Shown: piece by piece, positions 44,641-55,802 of the stretch
Position numbering within the stretch: position 1 is the stretch's first letter
Layout: each line of letters begins with the position of its first letter
Source of the DNA: Notamacropus eugenii
Lineage: Eukaryota > Chordata > Mammalia > Diprotodontia > Macropodidae
NCBI RefSeq assembly: GCF_028372415.1
Contig: NC_092872.1
Span: 394,782,853 to 394,846,852 of the forward strand
Length of the DNA stretch: 64,000 nucleotides
Direction of reading: 5' to 3'
The notes under the pieces: generated by a model
What the model saw: the letters and a program-made list of their open reading frames with translations, nothing else
What the model was told of the DNA's origin: nothing
The model's database searches: none
Translations under genes and position numbers: made by a program

Positions 44641-45292
44641 TCATTTCACTCACCTGTGCATTTTTTTTTTTTTGGTAATAATTTAGTTTCTACAGTCACC
44701 TCTTGTCCCAGGGGTATGGGGGATAGTACCTCTAGCCTCTCATCATTTTCAGTTCTCTCCTCTGACTTTGGACTCAAACCCAGAACTCCAGCCTCCTCTA
44801 AGTGTCCACAGCCAGGGGAGTCCTGCCCCATTGCTCTGCCCTCACCAGGCTTGTGCTGGTTCCTTCTCACCCCCACAGCTTCTCTGCAGGACAACTGGGT
44901 CTAGCTTTCCATGTCAGCAGAGTTTCCCTAGCTTTTCCCCAGGTAAGAAGTCCAACTCTTCCCACTGCCAGGGTCAAAAGCTCCTGTGGCTTGGGGTTGA
45001 GGCAACCTGCCAACCCAGCCAACCCCCAGGCTTGCTGTTTATTGTTTAAGCAGCTTGCTGCAAGTAGTTAAAGTGGACCCTAGGCTGGAGGTGCTTACTC
45101 TTCCCTGGAAGGAAATCTAGTCCTGGGATTCTTCTTCTGGTATTCCCTTTTTGTCCCGAGAGGCCTCGCTCCTACTCTTCTTTGTTTTCAGGACTCTTTG
45201 TTTGCCCAGAGGCGCTATTTTATCTCTGTGGAGGAAAATCTTGAGAGCTTGAAATTTTCTGACCTACTCCACCATTTTCCCAGAATCCTCTC
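44641..45292 (-). mobile_element. L1 5' UTR, antisense
   Basis: The segment is GC-rich for the window. On the minus strand it begins with 'gaggctgggagaggattctg' then 'ggaaaatggtggagtaggtc', which resembles the first bases of a marsupial L1. It leads toward the ORF1 piece at 43.6-44.0 kb. This is the only L1 5' end in the window. Several overlapping open frames here are artefacts of composition. Confidence 0.75.
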
Positions 45293-45324
45293 CCAGCCTC
45301 ATTATTTTCTTAAAGGAGCCTAGT

Positions 45325-45500
45325 ATTACTGTTGGAAGGTAACCTAGATATCATTTAGCCTTCTTATTTTGCAGATAAAAAAACGGAAAGATTACAAGGG
45401 ACTCATTCCCCCAAAATCACATAGACAGATAAAAGAATAAAGTAAAAAGCCTGGCTGATTCAGATCTAGGTCCACTTACGCCAAATTCTGTCCTTTTCCC
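45325..45500 (-). mobile_element. MIR3-type SINE relic
   Basis: Antisense 'aacctagatatcatttagcc', 'tattttgcagataaaaaaac', 'aaatcacatagacagataaa'. Confidence 0.72.
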
Positions 45501-45810
45501 TCATTATCTGGTACCAACTTCTCCTTTAACCTCCATCACTAATCAGTTACCTAATTTGAATAAACTTCCAGAGGAGGTTTATCTGTCCGTTCTTTTCTTC
45601 AACTTCTGAGACCATACTAGTTTAATCCCTCGTTACTACTTGGCTGGACTGCTTGCTCACTGTTTTCCCCAACTTGTCCTACTTGTTTCTACCATTTGCT
45701 TTCTGTAAAACGCCCTTCTGTCTGAGTTCCCTATTTCCTCCATCCAAATACTACTCACCTGCAAACCTTAGCTCAAATGCTTCTGTCTAAGGGAGAACTT
45801 CTGGTAGGAA
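45501..45810 (+). mobile_element. Possible L2 3' region relic
   Basis: The pyrimidine-rich sequence contains 'cctgcaaaccttagctcaaa' followed by 'tgcttctgtctaaggg', which resembles an L2 3' UTR block. The assignment is weak. Confidence 0.45.
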
Positions 45811-45889
45811 AACTTTTAAAGTTGGAGAAAGGCACTTGTAATGTGTCAGGTTGCTTCTGAAAAAATAAATGAAGGAAGGGAGGAACAGA

Positions 45890-46425
45890 AGCTACTACAC
45901 AGGGTTTTTTGTGAGGATCAAGTGATATAATGAAGGTAAAGAGCTTTGCAAATCATCTAGTCAAGTCCACATGTGTTAAGAACCTATTCTGTTCCAGGTA
46001 CTATGCAAAACCCTGGAGAAACAATGAAAACAAAAGAAAAAACAGTTATTTTCAAGTAGCTTAAGATAAATTAGCATAAAATATAATGGGGGAGCCAACA
46101 TGCTTTGAACAAATAAGATATATGGAGATAATTACAGAGGTAAGGTGATGCTATTAAGGAAGCCTGGGAAAGACTTCTTGCAGAAGACAGGATTTTAGAT
46201 CAGACTTATAGGAAATCAAAGGAGTCAAGAAATGAAGACAAGGAGAGAGAATTCCAGGCACATATTATCCCCAAATGAAAATGAATGGGAAGTTGGGAGA
46301 TGGAAAAACAAGGAAGTAAGTGTCAATGGATCACAGAAGATCAGCAAAGTAGGACAGTACCAGGATGCAAAGGAGGGCTTTAAAAACCATAACTTTAGGA
46401 AGTAGAGATTAGATTTATGCTTTCA
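45890..46425 (+). mobile_element. MIR tail and L2-type fragment
   Basis: A short MIR tail ('gtgaggatcaagtgatataa', 45,911-45,930) is followed by L2-type sequence: 'taagaacctattctgttcca', 'ggtactatgcaaaaccctgg', 'cttgcagaagacaggatttt', 'gagagaattccaggcacata'. Confidence 0.72.
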
Positions 46426-46429
46426 TTTG

Positions 46430-46592
46430 CATAGAGACACTGGAATTAGGAAACTCCCTCTATCAATGCAGGTTAGCACCTGCTCTTCTCAGAGCTGCCT
46501 AGAGTACTGAGATATTAAACAGTTTATTCAGGGTAACACAGACAGTATGGGTCAGAGGCGGGGAATGAGGTTGTTATTAGGAATAGAATCTC
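46430..46592 (-). mobile_element. tRNA-headed CORE-SINE, second subfamily
   Basis: On the plus strand it reads 'aactccctctatcaatgcag', 'gttagcacctgctcttctca', then 'gagctgcctagagtactgag'. It matches the copy at 23.7 kb. Confidence 0.8.
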
Positions 46593-46604
46593 TTAGGGAA
46601 AGTA

Positions 46605-46680
46605 TATGTTTTATGTATGTATGTATGTGTATATATGCATATGTGTATGTATAGATCAGTGCCTATATATAAATATATTC
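46605..46680 (+). repeat. TATG/TATA simple repeat
   Basis: Imperfect four-base units. Confidence 0.85.
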
Positions 46681-47047
46681 ACACTCAGTTGTAGCCTTGG
46701 GGTGGCATGTAGGGGGAAGGAAGGAGGACAATAGAATAAAGTGAAAAGTGTACAGCAGAGAAGGAAGGAAAACACACAAGGAAGCAAAGAAAAAATGGAC
46801 AGCTTTCAACATAATGCATGGTATTTAATATATAGACTTTCTTGTAATGATAAATTATTGCTATATATATTCTGAATCCTCTATGTTCTTTTGTGCACAT
46901 CACATATTTTCTTTTCTATTTGAGTTTAAAATGTTTCTTTTTCTTTTCTTATTATGGATTTAAGTTTTAGTATTTGTCTAAAATTAAAAATTACAAAAAA
47001 GAAAAGAAAAGAATGAGGCCAAAGATGACTGAGATTTCAAGACTGGT
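46681..47047. other. Unassigned non-coding sequence
   Basis: No gene and no named repeat is recognised. Confidence 0.45.
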
Positions 47048-47262
47048 TGGAAAGAAGGAAATGAGGTATAGTGGAAAATATGCCAGATTTGGTATCAAAA
47101 GTCCTGGGTCAGAATCCTGGCTTTGTTGGTTGCTGCCTGTGTGACCTTGGGCAAGTCATTCAAGACTGAGGCTCAGTTTCTGCATCTTTAAAATGAAGGA
47201 CTTTGACTAGATGACCTTTAAGATCCCTTGCAGATCCAAGTTAATGACATGTGACAGAATTT
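47048..47262 (+). mobile_element. MIR3-type SINE, well preserved
   Basis: It has 'gcctgtgtgaccttgggcaa', 'gtcattcaagactgaggctc', 'agtttctgcatctttaaaat' and the tail 'actagatgacctttaagatc'. Confidence 0.9.
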
Positions 47263-48060
47263 TATAATGCCATTGATAAACAGAAGAAGTCCCAGCAGAA
47301 ACATTGAGGGCTTGTCTGGAAAGATGCTGCAGATGATAGGTTTAGAGTTTTCTGCATGAATTCAATAAATGTTCTTGAAAAAGAAAATGTGTGTTTTGCT
47401 TTGTTTTGGTATGTTGATTTGTGTATGCATGGAAATTGAATAAAGATAAGGAGAATGACACAAATTCTGATTTTTTGATATATTTGAAGATTTGGAAATG
47501 CAACAACTGGAATTGTTTCCCCCTGCTGATATTCCCGTAGGATTTGTAGCATCCCTTTGTTCTTTTTTCCCTTCTCTTTTCATTTTATTTTATGCACAGT
47601 GTAGATCCTGATGGACCCCTATGCTTATACCATCACAGGCCTGTGTAAAAGTGACACCTTGTGTTACATAGATGCATTGCAATCCTCATTTCCCTTGTCA
47701 TGTTTCCTCTGTCTGAGAGGCTGATCTGTTTTCAGTTTGTCAACTTAGCAGAAAGGAGAGAGAAAAAAAGAAACAAAACTAAACAAAAGCAACCGCAATG
47801 TAAGGGAGATGACCGAGGTTAGAAAACCATTAGGCTGTGCTCTGTCTGCTTCATAAATTATCAGCCGGTGACAGGAAAATCATTCCAAGACCTGAACTTG
47901 TTTCCTGCTATTGAAAATGATTCATGAGCTTGATAGAGGAGAGTTTGATTTTCATAAGATTGGGTGGTTATTTATGAAAATAATTTTATACAGAAGAATC
48001 GAGTAATTTAAATTAGTTTGAAAATAAAGTGATTTCTAAATCTTATTGGTAGTAATAAGG
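47263..48060. other. Unassigned non-coding sequence
   Basis: No gene and no named repeat is recognised. Overlapping minus-strand frames at 47,262-47,583 have no motif. Confidence 0.5.
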
Positions 48061-48312
48061 AATATATATGTATACATATATACACACAATAAGGAATATA
48101 CATATGTATATAAACATATAATATAAATTTATATTTATGATATAACATAAATCTATAATATAAATTATTTGTATGCATATACCTAATTTATATATAGTAT
48201 ATATTATACAATTTTATATATGTATATGGGTGTGTATATATATATATATATATGTGTATGTGTATGTATAGATATTGGTATAGTATGTGTGTGTGTGTGT
48301 GTGTGTATGTGT
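48061..48312 (+). repeat. TA/CA/TG simple-repeat block
   Basis: About 250 bases of imperfect TATA, TATG and ACAC units, ending in a TG run (48,286-48,306). Confidence 0.92.
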
Positions 48313-48369
48313 GAAAGTGATTTGTTGTGTGATTCCAGTTTATAGGATAATATATTTAGAGCTAGAGTG

Positions 48370-48605
48370 CATATAATAAGTCATGTGTGGCCCTACCTGG
48401 TTTCAACTCTACAAAACAAGACACCCTTATGCCCCGGTGTCCCTATTCCGCTTGCATCCTTTGTGGCCTCCTTTTATGTGTTGCCTTCTCCATTGGATTA
48501 TGAGCTTCTTGAGGGCAGGGACCATCTTTACTTTGTTATTTGTAACCCCAGCACTTAGGACAGTGCCTGGAACAGAGTAGAAGCTTAATGATGATCGCAT
48601 TAGAT
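48370..48605 (+). mobile_element. L2 3' end, well preserved
   Basis: It has 'attggattatgagcttcttg', 'agggcagggaccatctttac', 'ttgtaaccccagcacttagg' and 'acagtgcctggaacagagta'. Confidence 0.9.
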
Positions 48606-48665
48606 TATATAGAATAAGCAACCAAAATCCATAAAAGAATTTGTTCAGAGCTACACAGATAAATA

Positions 48666-48670
<5 letters not shown>

Positions 48671-48729
<59 letters not shown>
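48671..48729 (+). repeat. (AG)29 microsatellite
   Basis: It is a perfect AG dinucleotide that directly precedes CR1/L3 sequence. Confidence 0.96.
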
Positions 48730-48733
<4 letters not shown>

Positions 48734-48925
48734 CTAACAATTAGAACTATGCAAAAATTTAATTGGCTGCCTTGGGAGGTACTAAGGTCTCTCTCATTGG
48801 CTGTCTTCAAGCAAAGACCTGACAACTAATTGTCAGACATCTTACCATTGGCATTCCTGTGCAGGTGTGGGGTGGGATTGAAGACTACTGAAGTCTCTTC
48901 CAGTGTGAGAGTCTGTGAGTCTATT
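48730..48925 (+). mobile_element. CR1/L3 LINE 3' end
   Basis: It has 'atcctaacaattagaactat', 'ggctgccttgggaggtacta', 'ggctgtcttcaagcaaagac' and 'gactactgaagtctcttcca', in the order of CR1/L3 3' ends. Confidence 0.88.
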
Positions 48926-49059
48926 ATTTTAACACAGGTCCTCTCATGACAAGGACAGTCTTCTTTCTACTAGACTGTGCTGCAGTACAAAGGTGAAGTA
49001 AGTCAATCATCTCTATGCCCCTCAGTCGTTGCAGCTACAGCATAGTAGATAATTGCCAT

Positions 49060-49290
49060 CAAAGTTACAGAAACATAGAACATTAGATCTAAAAGGGATC
49101 TTTAAGATCATGTAATGGGACACTTTGCTTGGCAGAGGAGGAAACAAAAGCACAAAGAAATTAATTTGTAAATGGGGGTGCAGCAAAGATGGGTTGAGTG
49201 ACACTGTAAGATGCTCAAGGTCATCCCTGGACTCTAAGAGGCGGAGCTAGGATTGGAGCTGAAGCCTTCTGGCTCAGAAGCAAACATTAA
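49060..49290 (-). mobile_element. MIR3-type SINE relic
   Basis: Antisense 'gaacattagatctaaaaggg', 'atctttaagatcatgtaatg', 'gcggagctaggattggagct', 'gaagccttctggctcagaag', with a short unmatched middle. Confidence 0.75.
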
Positions 49291-49334
49291 TTAACAATAC
49301 TTTTCTGTATATTCATTTTAGGAAGTCAGGGATA

Positions 49335-49510
49335 TAAGAATTGTAATTCACATTTATGTTTTGTAGTTTGCAAAGGGTTTTCATTATTCATGGTGATAAA
49401 ACTAGAGCTGAGGGAGGACATAATTTACTCAATGTGCAGCAGCCTAGAGATATAGGCAGGGCTTGAACTCATGTCCAGCACGTTTCACAGCTCCCATGGG
49501 AGGACTCTGA
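49335..49510 (-). mobile_element. MIR-type CORE-SINE relic
   Basis: Antisense 'cacatttatgttttgtagtt', 'tgcaaagggttttcattatt', 'gggcttgaactcatgtccag'. Confidence 0.75.
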
Positions 49511-49639
49511 ATAAATACTAACATATCTTTTAGAAACGTTACCATCCAGAATCAGTTAAAAGAAAAACCTCTTTTGTACTGGGTAAACCAAAACTATACA
49601 AAATGAATCATTCTTTAAAAGATAATAAAACTATAATTA

Positions 49640-49872
49640 TCATGTTATTGAGATCAAGACCTGAGTTCAAATCCTATCTCTGACACTTAATAGTCATGTG
49701 TCCTTTGGCAATTCACTTAATTCCCTCTGCCTTAGTGTCTCCATTTTATAAAATAGAGGTTATAATAGGATTTGCTTCATAGGATTGTTGTTAGGATCAA
49801 ATGAGATAATAGTATGCATGAAATATTTTGCAAAACTTAAAGTATTATGTAAATTCTGTTATTATTAATTGG
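49640..49872 (+). mobile_element. MIR-type CORE-SINE
   Basis: It has 'gacctgagttcaaatcctat', 'ctccattttataaaatagag', 'gattgttgttaggatcaaat' and 'gagataatagtatgcatgaa'. Confidence 0.87.
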
Positions 49873-50335
49873 TGATTAATAATAATGCCATAAATATACC
49901 AGCTCCTTTCCCCTTATCTGAATCATTTAAGTAACCCAATAGCAGTGCCAAAGTGAGCAGCTTACATATGTATACCACAAAAACAGTCACGAATCCATGC
50001 TGTTAACTATAAAGTAATTGGGTTAATTGCATTAGCAATATGCCAAAAATGTTTGCTATTATAATTATTCTTATTGCATACATCCCTGGATATTTCCCTC
50101 GGTTGCCTCTCCACAAGCTAATCTCCAGTCTTATTCCTTTTCCTAGTCCTAAAATGTATTTCTATCAATTGTAAATATAGCTATCCTCTCATATTCCCCA
50201 AAGAAAAAGTAGCTTATTTAGAATATATCCCTAAATGTCTTTTCATTCATGATTTTCCTGTCTAACCATGATTCTTTCTCATTAAAAAAATATGCTTTTG
50301 TTTTATAATGATAGATAATTTTTGGTAGTCTTTTG
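49873..50335. other. Unassigned non-coding sequence
   Basis: No gene and no named repeat is recognised. Confidence 0.45.
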
Positions 50336-50337
50336 TT

Positions 50338-50584
50338 GGTTAGTCGTTTCAGTCATATTTGACTCTTCATGACCCCATTTGGAGCTTTCTTGGGAAAGAT
50401 ATTAGAGTGCTTTACCATTTCCTTCTATAGATCATTTTATGGATGAGGAATCTGAGGTAAACACTGTTAAGTGACTTGCCCAGGGTCACTCTGCTATTAA
50501 GTGTCTGAGGCTAAATTTTTTCTCAGGAAGATGAATCTTCCTGACTCCTGGTCCAGAACTCTATCCACTGCTCCACCTACTTAG
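50338..50584 (-). mobile_element. tRNA-headed CORE-SINE (marsupial type), well preserved
   Basis: Plus-strand landmarks are 'gactcttcatgaccccattt', 'tttaccatttccttctatag', 'gacttgcccagggtcactct' and a terminal 'ctctatccactgctccacct' from the tRNA-like head. It is a full-length antisense copy. Confidence 0.92.
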
Positions 50585-50589
50585 GTTAA

Positions 50590-51334
50590 AAACAAAACAA
50601 AACAAACAAAACTTGCTTGGGTACAGTTGGGGGGTGGGGAATGTATCCCTATAGCATAAAAATGGCCTGCAGGTTTTAGTGGACTGCTTTGTTTGTTTCT
50701 GATGATGCTCTGCAGGCAATCTTCTCCAGTAGGAGCTCTGGAGGAAATTTTTAGTTTAATTGTCAGCCTTAGGTTGGGTAGGACCACAAGTTCCAACAAT
50801 ATGTTTTGTTTTTGTTTTTTCCAATTCTAGGGATGTTTCTTCTAGGGCAGAAAGAGCCATGAACACATATTGAAATGCACACCCAGGAACACTTCAGGTC
50901 ACACCAAGGATGAAGCAAGAGAGCACAACAGAGCAAAGCACCATAATGCCTACCCTCAAAAGGCTCTCCTATACCCTTATTTCCTGGTACCATAGGCTCT
51001 CTTTCTCACTTATAAGTTCTATTCTAGGTTCAGCTAAGATGCATTATCCCCCACCCCCTTCACCTATCAATTTCCTTTAAGAGAACTGATAAAGAGTGGA
51101 ATTAATTTGCTTTTAGATTGAGCTTGCAAGCCCAGGACTGTAACCAGTGAGGGAAGCTCCCATACACACCCACACTACAATCCCTTGTACTCTTTCATTC
51201 CTCAGTGCCTGTTTTCTCCTTAATATGTTTCCAGATTCTGAACTCAGTGCAATAGCAGAGTAGTGTCACAGTCAAAACAAGGTTTGTGTGACCTTGGACT
51301 TCATTAATTCAGGAATCTAGTCAGGTAGTAATCC
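50590..51334. other. Unassigned non-coding sequence
   Basis: No gene and no named repeat is recognised. Confidence 0.5.
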
Positions 51335-51855
51335 TATTATACTTTAGACTGTCTGCATCTAGAGTTTTATGTTCAGTCCAGGGTGCCACACTTTGGGAAG
51401 GATATTGAAAAGTTTAATTACACCTAGAGGAAAGTGATCAGATTAGAGACACGGTGCAAAACCATACAAATAAGAATAAGTTAAAAGAATTCAGGGTGGT
51501 TAGCCTGGAAAAGAGAGGACTTGGTGGGGATGTTCTTGAGGTCTTCAAATTTTTTAAGGGTTTTGATGTGGAAGAGGGATTATGTTAATATTGTTTATTC
51601 CCAGGGAGCAGAACCGGAATGTCTCTTCCCCAGGCATTGAAAGCTACATATATTGATGATGAAATCACAAGTCCAGATCAAATAATTAAGAGCAGTTAGA
51701 GTTATCCAGAAATGGACTGGGTTGTGTTGGGAAGTGGTCCAGCACAGGAAAAAAATATCATTTTTATCATTACTTAGGGATTTCCTATAGAGCATTAATG
51801 TTTTAGGTAAGCATTGGGCTAATTGAATTCTGAAGTCCTTTCTAAGTTGCTGCTT
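51335..51855 (+). mobile_element. CR1/L3 LINE 3' region
   Basis: It has 'tgttcagtccagggtgccac', 'ggtggttagcctggaaaaga', 'gatgtggaagagggattatg' and 'agagttatccagaaatggac', a long CR1/L3 3' segment including the part missing from the 48.7 kb copy. Confidence 0.88.
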
Positions 51856-51892
51856 CCATGTCATTATTATACACATACACACACTAATGTGT

Positions 51893-51903
51893 ACCTCTCT
51901 GTC

Positions 51904-51936
<33 letters not shown>

Positions 51937-51976
51937 GTCTTTCTCTGTCTCTCTCTGTCTCTCTCTGTCTCTCTCC
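51893..51976 (+). repeat. (CTCTGT)n/(CT)n simple repeat
   Basis: CTCTGT and CT units; the open frames across it on both strands are artefacts. Confidence 0.93.
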
Positions 51977-53084
51977 ATATATATACACATACTGTGAAAC
52001 TAATGCCTTATTATTTAAGAACTTCAGATGAAAGGTTATGAAAAAATTTCACTTTCATGATTACTTGTCCTCTCTGCCTATCTAGACCATTTATTTCACA
52101 TTTAATAGCTTTTATGTTATTATGCTATATTAATTTTCATCAATACAAAGTAAGATTTTATCTGTTCATCATTTGAATTATTCTTCTGAATTTTTAATTT
52201 GCTTTGAATGTGTAATTTCTTTTATCTGGTAACTACATATACATTAAAACTTAAGGAGATATTGATATTAGAGCCTTTTTTCAATGGTACTATAACCAAG
52301 TACTCAACAAAATTAATGATGAGGCTCCTGATAGCTCTCTGGCCCCTTTCCATGGTTTAAAAAGACAGCATCAGAGTGTGGAATATGAGAGGGAAATTTC
52401 TTACCCGCATGTTAATGTGGATTGAGTTGGCAGCAGGGTAAGTAGGAAAGAATAGAAATCAAAAAGAGAAACCTGAGAAAAATATTCAGTTGCAGTAAGC
52501 CCACAGAGGAGCAAGTGTAAGGGAAAAGCCTGAAGCATAAAACTAAAAGAGAAAGAGGGACGTAAAATCCCCAATTTTAAAAGAAGCAACTGCAGGGAAG
52601 AAGCACTCTGAAGAAAAAATGGGCACCAAGATCGAGATTAAAAAAATACATCATTTTGAGGGAGGAGAAAATGAATGGTTGTGAGAGGAAAAGAAAACTA
52701 TAGAACTATGAATAATCTGAAGGTCAAAGAGCATGATTAGAGTCTAACCATGGGATATCATGAGTAGCTATATTGAGGGATACATGAGGAGAAATTATTT
52801 TTCTTGTAAAATTATATTGAAATAAATGATGGTATATACATACTTAATATCTGCCTTACACTTACTGATAGTTAAAGGTAGTAATACCTCAATACCTTAT
52901 GATAAGAGAATATCAGGTACTATTTATTCAATTCTCCAGTTAATTCAGTTATACTTACCAATGAATAACCACAGTAAAGCTAAGGAACATGTAGAAATGG
53001 AAAGTCATTTCTAGTCAGACTGATTGAGAGTGATCTGAACAAAGAAAATCAATACTTGCCCTCCAGGCCAACTAACCAATCAAT
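51977..53084. other. Unassigned non-coding sequence
   Basis: No gene and no named repeat is recognised in about 1.1 kb. Confidence 0.5.
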
Positions 53085-53375
53085 CAACCAACGGATATTT
53101 ATTATGCACCTACGATGTACTAGGTACTGTGGTAGACAATGCATCTATAAGTACAAAGAATGAAACTTATAGTGACAAATACCTGCAAATAGGACAAATA
53201 TTAAATTTATAAACATCCACACACAAGTGTAAAGTAGTTAAATACAAGTAGTTTGGGAGATAGGACACTACCAGTTGGGGAAATTAAGAGAGCATCCATG
53301 GTGCTTGAGCTAAGTCTTAAAGGAATAGAGATTCATTTAGCTAAAAGAAGAAAGAACCCAACTGATAATTCCCTT
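53085..53375 (+). mobile_element. L2-type fragment
   Basis: It has 'ggatatttattatgcaccta', 'cgatgtactaggtactgtgg' and 'ttgagctaagtcttaaagga', in the L2 order. Confidence 0.75.
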
Positions 53376-53652
53376 TAAGTAATCCTGGCTATGACAGAGG
53401 CGCTTTCTTTCCCAAGGTCAAGAACTCTGTTTTGACACAGTGCACTTATACATGTAATGATTTATTAGATTAGTTAATTTTCAAATTGCATACTTTGGAA
53501 AGCTTTAAAAGGGGGAAAGAAGGTGAATCGGATAAATAAATTAGGTAAGGGAAGGGGGGGATCATGGAGAAAAAACATGTCTCTTGGAAGTTTGATGGTT
53601 TTAACACAATGAAAAACATGCCCTAGTATAGGAACATGAAAAGAGGAGCATC

Positions 53653-53664
53653 AACAGTAAAGTG
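53653..53664 (+). repeat. Left TSD of outer L1
   Basis: The 12-mer 'aacagtaaagtg' recurs exactly at 58,339-58,350, on the far side of the whole nest. Confidence 0.88.
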
Positions 53665-53869
53665 GGGCAATACCACTTCTAGGGCTGTATCCCAAAGACA
53701 TCATAAAAATGAGGAGAGGACTCATATGAACAAAAATATTTATGGCACCTCTTTTTGTGATTGCCAAGAACAGGAAATTGAGGGAATGTCCATCAATTGA
53801 GGAATGGCTGAACAAGTTGTGGTGTGTGAATGTAATGGAATACTATTGTGCTGTAAGAAATAATGAGCA
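53665..53869 (+). mobile_element. Outer L1 3' end, left part
   Basis: This is the 5'-truncated L1 tail: 'cttctagggctgtatcccaa', 'gaggaatggctgaacaagtt', 'aatggaatactattgtgctg'. It breaks off at the LDHA insertion and resumes at 57,868. Confidence 0.93.
53855..53869 (+). repeat. Left TSD of LDHA retrocopy
   Basis: The 15-mer 'aagaaataatgagca' is part of the L1 and recurs exactly at 57,853-57,867. Confidence 0.9.
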
Positions 53870-55429
53870 AGGTGCAAGTTCGGGAGTAGCAGCCTCACAT
53901 CTAACTCAGAACTTTTGTAGCCTGACCAGTAACCTCAATATCCTCCCAGATATCCCCCAAAATGACATCTATTGTCAAGGATCAGCTGATTTTGAATGTC
54001 CTAAAGGAAGACCAGGTTCCCCAGAATAAGATCACTGTTGTTGGGGTTGGTGCAGTTGGCATGTCCATTAGTATCTTAACAAAAGATTTGGCTGATGAAC
54101 TTGTCCTAGTTGATGTAATAGAAGACAAAGTAAAGGGAGAGATGATGGATGTCCAACATGGTAGACTTTTCCTCAAAACACCAAAGATTATTTCTGACAA
54201 GGACTACAGTGTTACTGCAAACTCAAAACTGGTCATTGCTATAGCTGGGGCATATCAACAGGAGAGAGAAAGTCATCTTAATTTGGTCCAGCATAATGTG
54301 AATATCTTTAAATTCATCATTCACAATATTGTTAAATGCAGTCCTAATTGCAACCTACTTATTGTTACCAGTCCAGTGGATTTTTTGCCACATGAGATCT
54401 GGAAGCCAAGTGACTTTCCTAAAAAACCATGTTATTGTAAGTGGTTGCAATCTGGATTCTGCCAGTCTCAGTTACCTAATTGGGAAGAGACTTGGTGTCT
54501 ATTCTTCAAGTTGTCATGGATGGGTCGTTGGGAAACATGGAGACTACAGTGTTCCTGTGTGGAGTAGTGTGAATTTTGCTGTTGTGTCTCTAAAGAATCA
54601 TCATCCTCCTTTGGGAACTGATGTTGATTCAGAGAATTGGAAATACGTTCATAAACAAGTGATTGAAAGTGCTTATGAGATGATCAAGCCAAAAGGCTGC
54701 ACTTCCTGGGCCATTGGCTTGTCTGTGGCAGATCTGGCAGAAAGCATGATGAAGAATCTGAGGCGAGTGCATCCAATTTTCCCCATGATTAAGGCCCTAT
54801 ATGGCATTTATGAGGATATCTTCTCCTTCCTCCTGAGTGTCCCATGTGTCTTGAGGCAGAATGGCATTTAGGATGTGGTGAAGGTAAACCTGAATCCAGA
54901 GGAGGAGAGCTGTTTAAAGAAGAGAGTAGATACTCTTTGGGGAATCCAGAAGGAACTGCAATTTTAAAAATCTTTTAATGTGCTGCCATCAAGACAACAT
55001 GACAGTGGTTAAGGGGTTATGTCTGATGAGCTTTTCAGATAGGTCAAATACTTCCTCTGATTAGTGATTGAACACCAGAAACGTAAAACCTGTGAATGCA
55101 CTCTAGTTTCTTCCTAAAGTTAGAAATGGGGAATAGTACAGTGTGACTACTATTTGTTAAACCCTGTTGTAGTTTGCATATGATACTGGATATGACTTGT
55201 ATAGTCTCAGTGGTTGGTGTCCCACAGGTATATAAACAACCTGCACTGTATGTAGGTGCTACAGGTTCCCATAGATCCAGAAGACAACGCTCCTGGATAT
55301 TAAACACCATACAGTAGTAATTCTTTATTGATGCATGGATTACCTTTTTGCCCCCCTCCAATAGGGCACTATAGCATGGCCCCATATATCACTTTTCCAG
55401 AGGACCTGATTTTGTCTGCCTATGTATAT

Positions 55430-55475
55430 GTGTGTGCATGTATGTGTGTGTGTATATATGTATATATATATATAG
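55430..55475 (+). repeat. TG/TA simple repeat in the LDHA 3' UTR
   Basis: TGTG units then TATA units near the 3' end of the retrocopy. Confidence 0.85.
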
Positions 55476-55553
55476 TTATAAATTTCCATATTACATAAAA
55501 AGATCTGTATATGTACGATGATGCAACCAATTCCTCAAGTGTCATGCTAACCC

Positions 55554-55574
55554 TAAATAAAGAACAAATAAATG
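55554..55574 (+). promoter_or_regulatory. LDHA-derived polyadenylation signals
   Basis: Two overlapping AATAAA-type sites lie about 12-25 bases before the poly-A run, as inherited from the mRNA. Confidence 0.75.
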
Positions 55575-55802
55575 ATTTAAAAAAAAAGAAATGGTTGATT
55601 GTTGTCCTTCGTTCTTGAAGAGGACCAAAATGACATCACCATGATAAAGTGAAATTTCAGTGTGTCTAACAGTGTTTGGTCAGACCAATACGAGCTGGAA
55701 ATGCTCTACCACAGGTTGGGCACAGATAGTCTGCGTGAATATTTGGTGTGGATATTCCAAATTTGTGTATCCTTCTTTTACTTGTGCTTTCTCAATTCTG
55801 CT

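Larger units (their letters stand above)
53870..55585 (+). pseudogene. LDHAP: Processed pseudogene of lactate dehydrogenase A
   Basis: This is an intronless copy of a whole LDHA mRNA: about 92 bases of 5' UTR, a coding region at 53,962-54,967, about 610 bases of 3' UTR with AATAAA near 55,556, and a poly-A run joined to the TSD. The protein matches LDHA and not LDHB: the N-terminus reads '[20 protein letters not shown]' (residues about 15-34) and the end reads '[14 protein letters not shown]'. The defects are a 6-bp deletion after that glycine-rich NAD loop, one extra A in an A6 run (54,421-54,426) that shifts the frame, a 6-bp duplication near 54,822, and a TAG at 54,869-54,871. The catalytic His is kept (GKHGD), but the substrate-binding Arg of the active-site loop (R109, LDH numbering) is His and R171 is Ser. 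It is not expected to make an enzyme. Confidence 0.96.

Noticed and set aside
44635..45071. Five overlapping open frames of 80-93 codons
   Set aside because: They lie in an antisense L1 5' UTR that is GC-rich and poor in stop codons, and none has a recognisable domain.
48427..48829. A 132-codon minus-strand frame and a plus-strand Arg/Glu frame
   Set aside because: They cross the AG repeat and L2/CR1 relics, and no coding signal remains once these are removed.
50338..50584. tRNA genes in the heads of the CORE-SINEs (also 15.3, 32.0, 42.8 and 63.8 kb)
   Set aside because: The heads are tRNA-like but too diverged at the internal promoter boxes and lack a tRNA fold that I could support.
51595..52041. 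A 131-codon minus-strand frame
   Set aside because: It spans a CR1/L3 relic and the CTCTGT repeat.
53962..54871. A functional lactate dehydrogenase gene
   Set aside because: There are no introns, and it has a poly-A tail, TSDs, a frameshift, an internal stop and lost substrate-binding residues. It is a processed pseudogene. LDHB as parent was rejected because both protein ends match LDHA.
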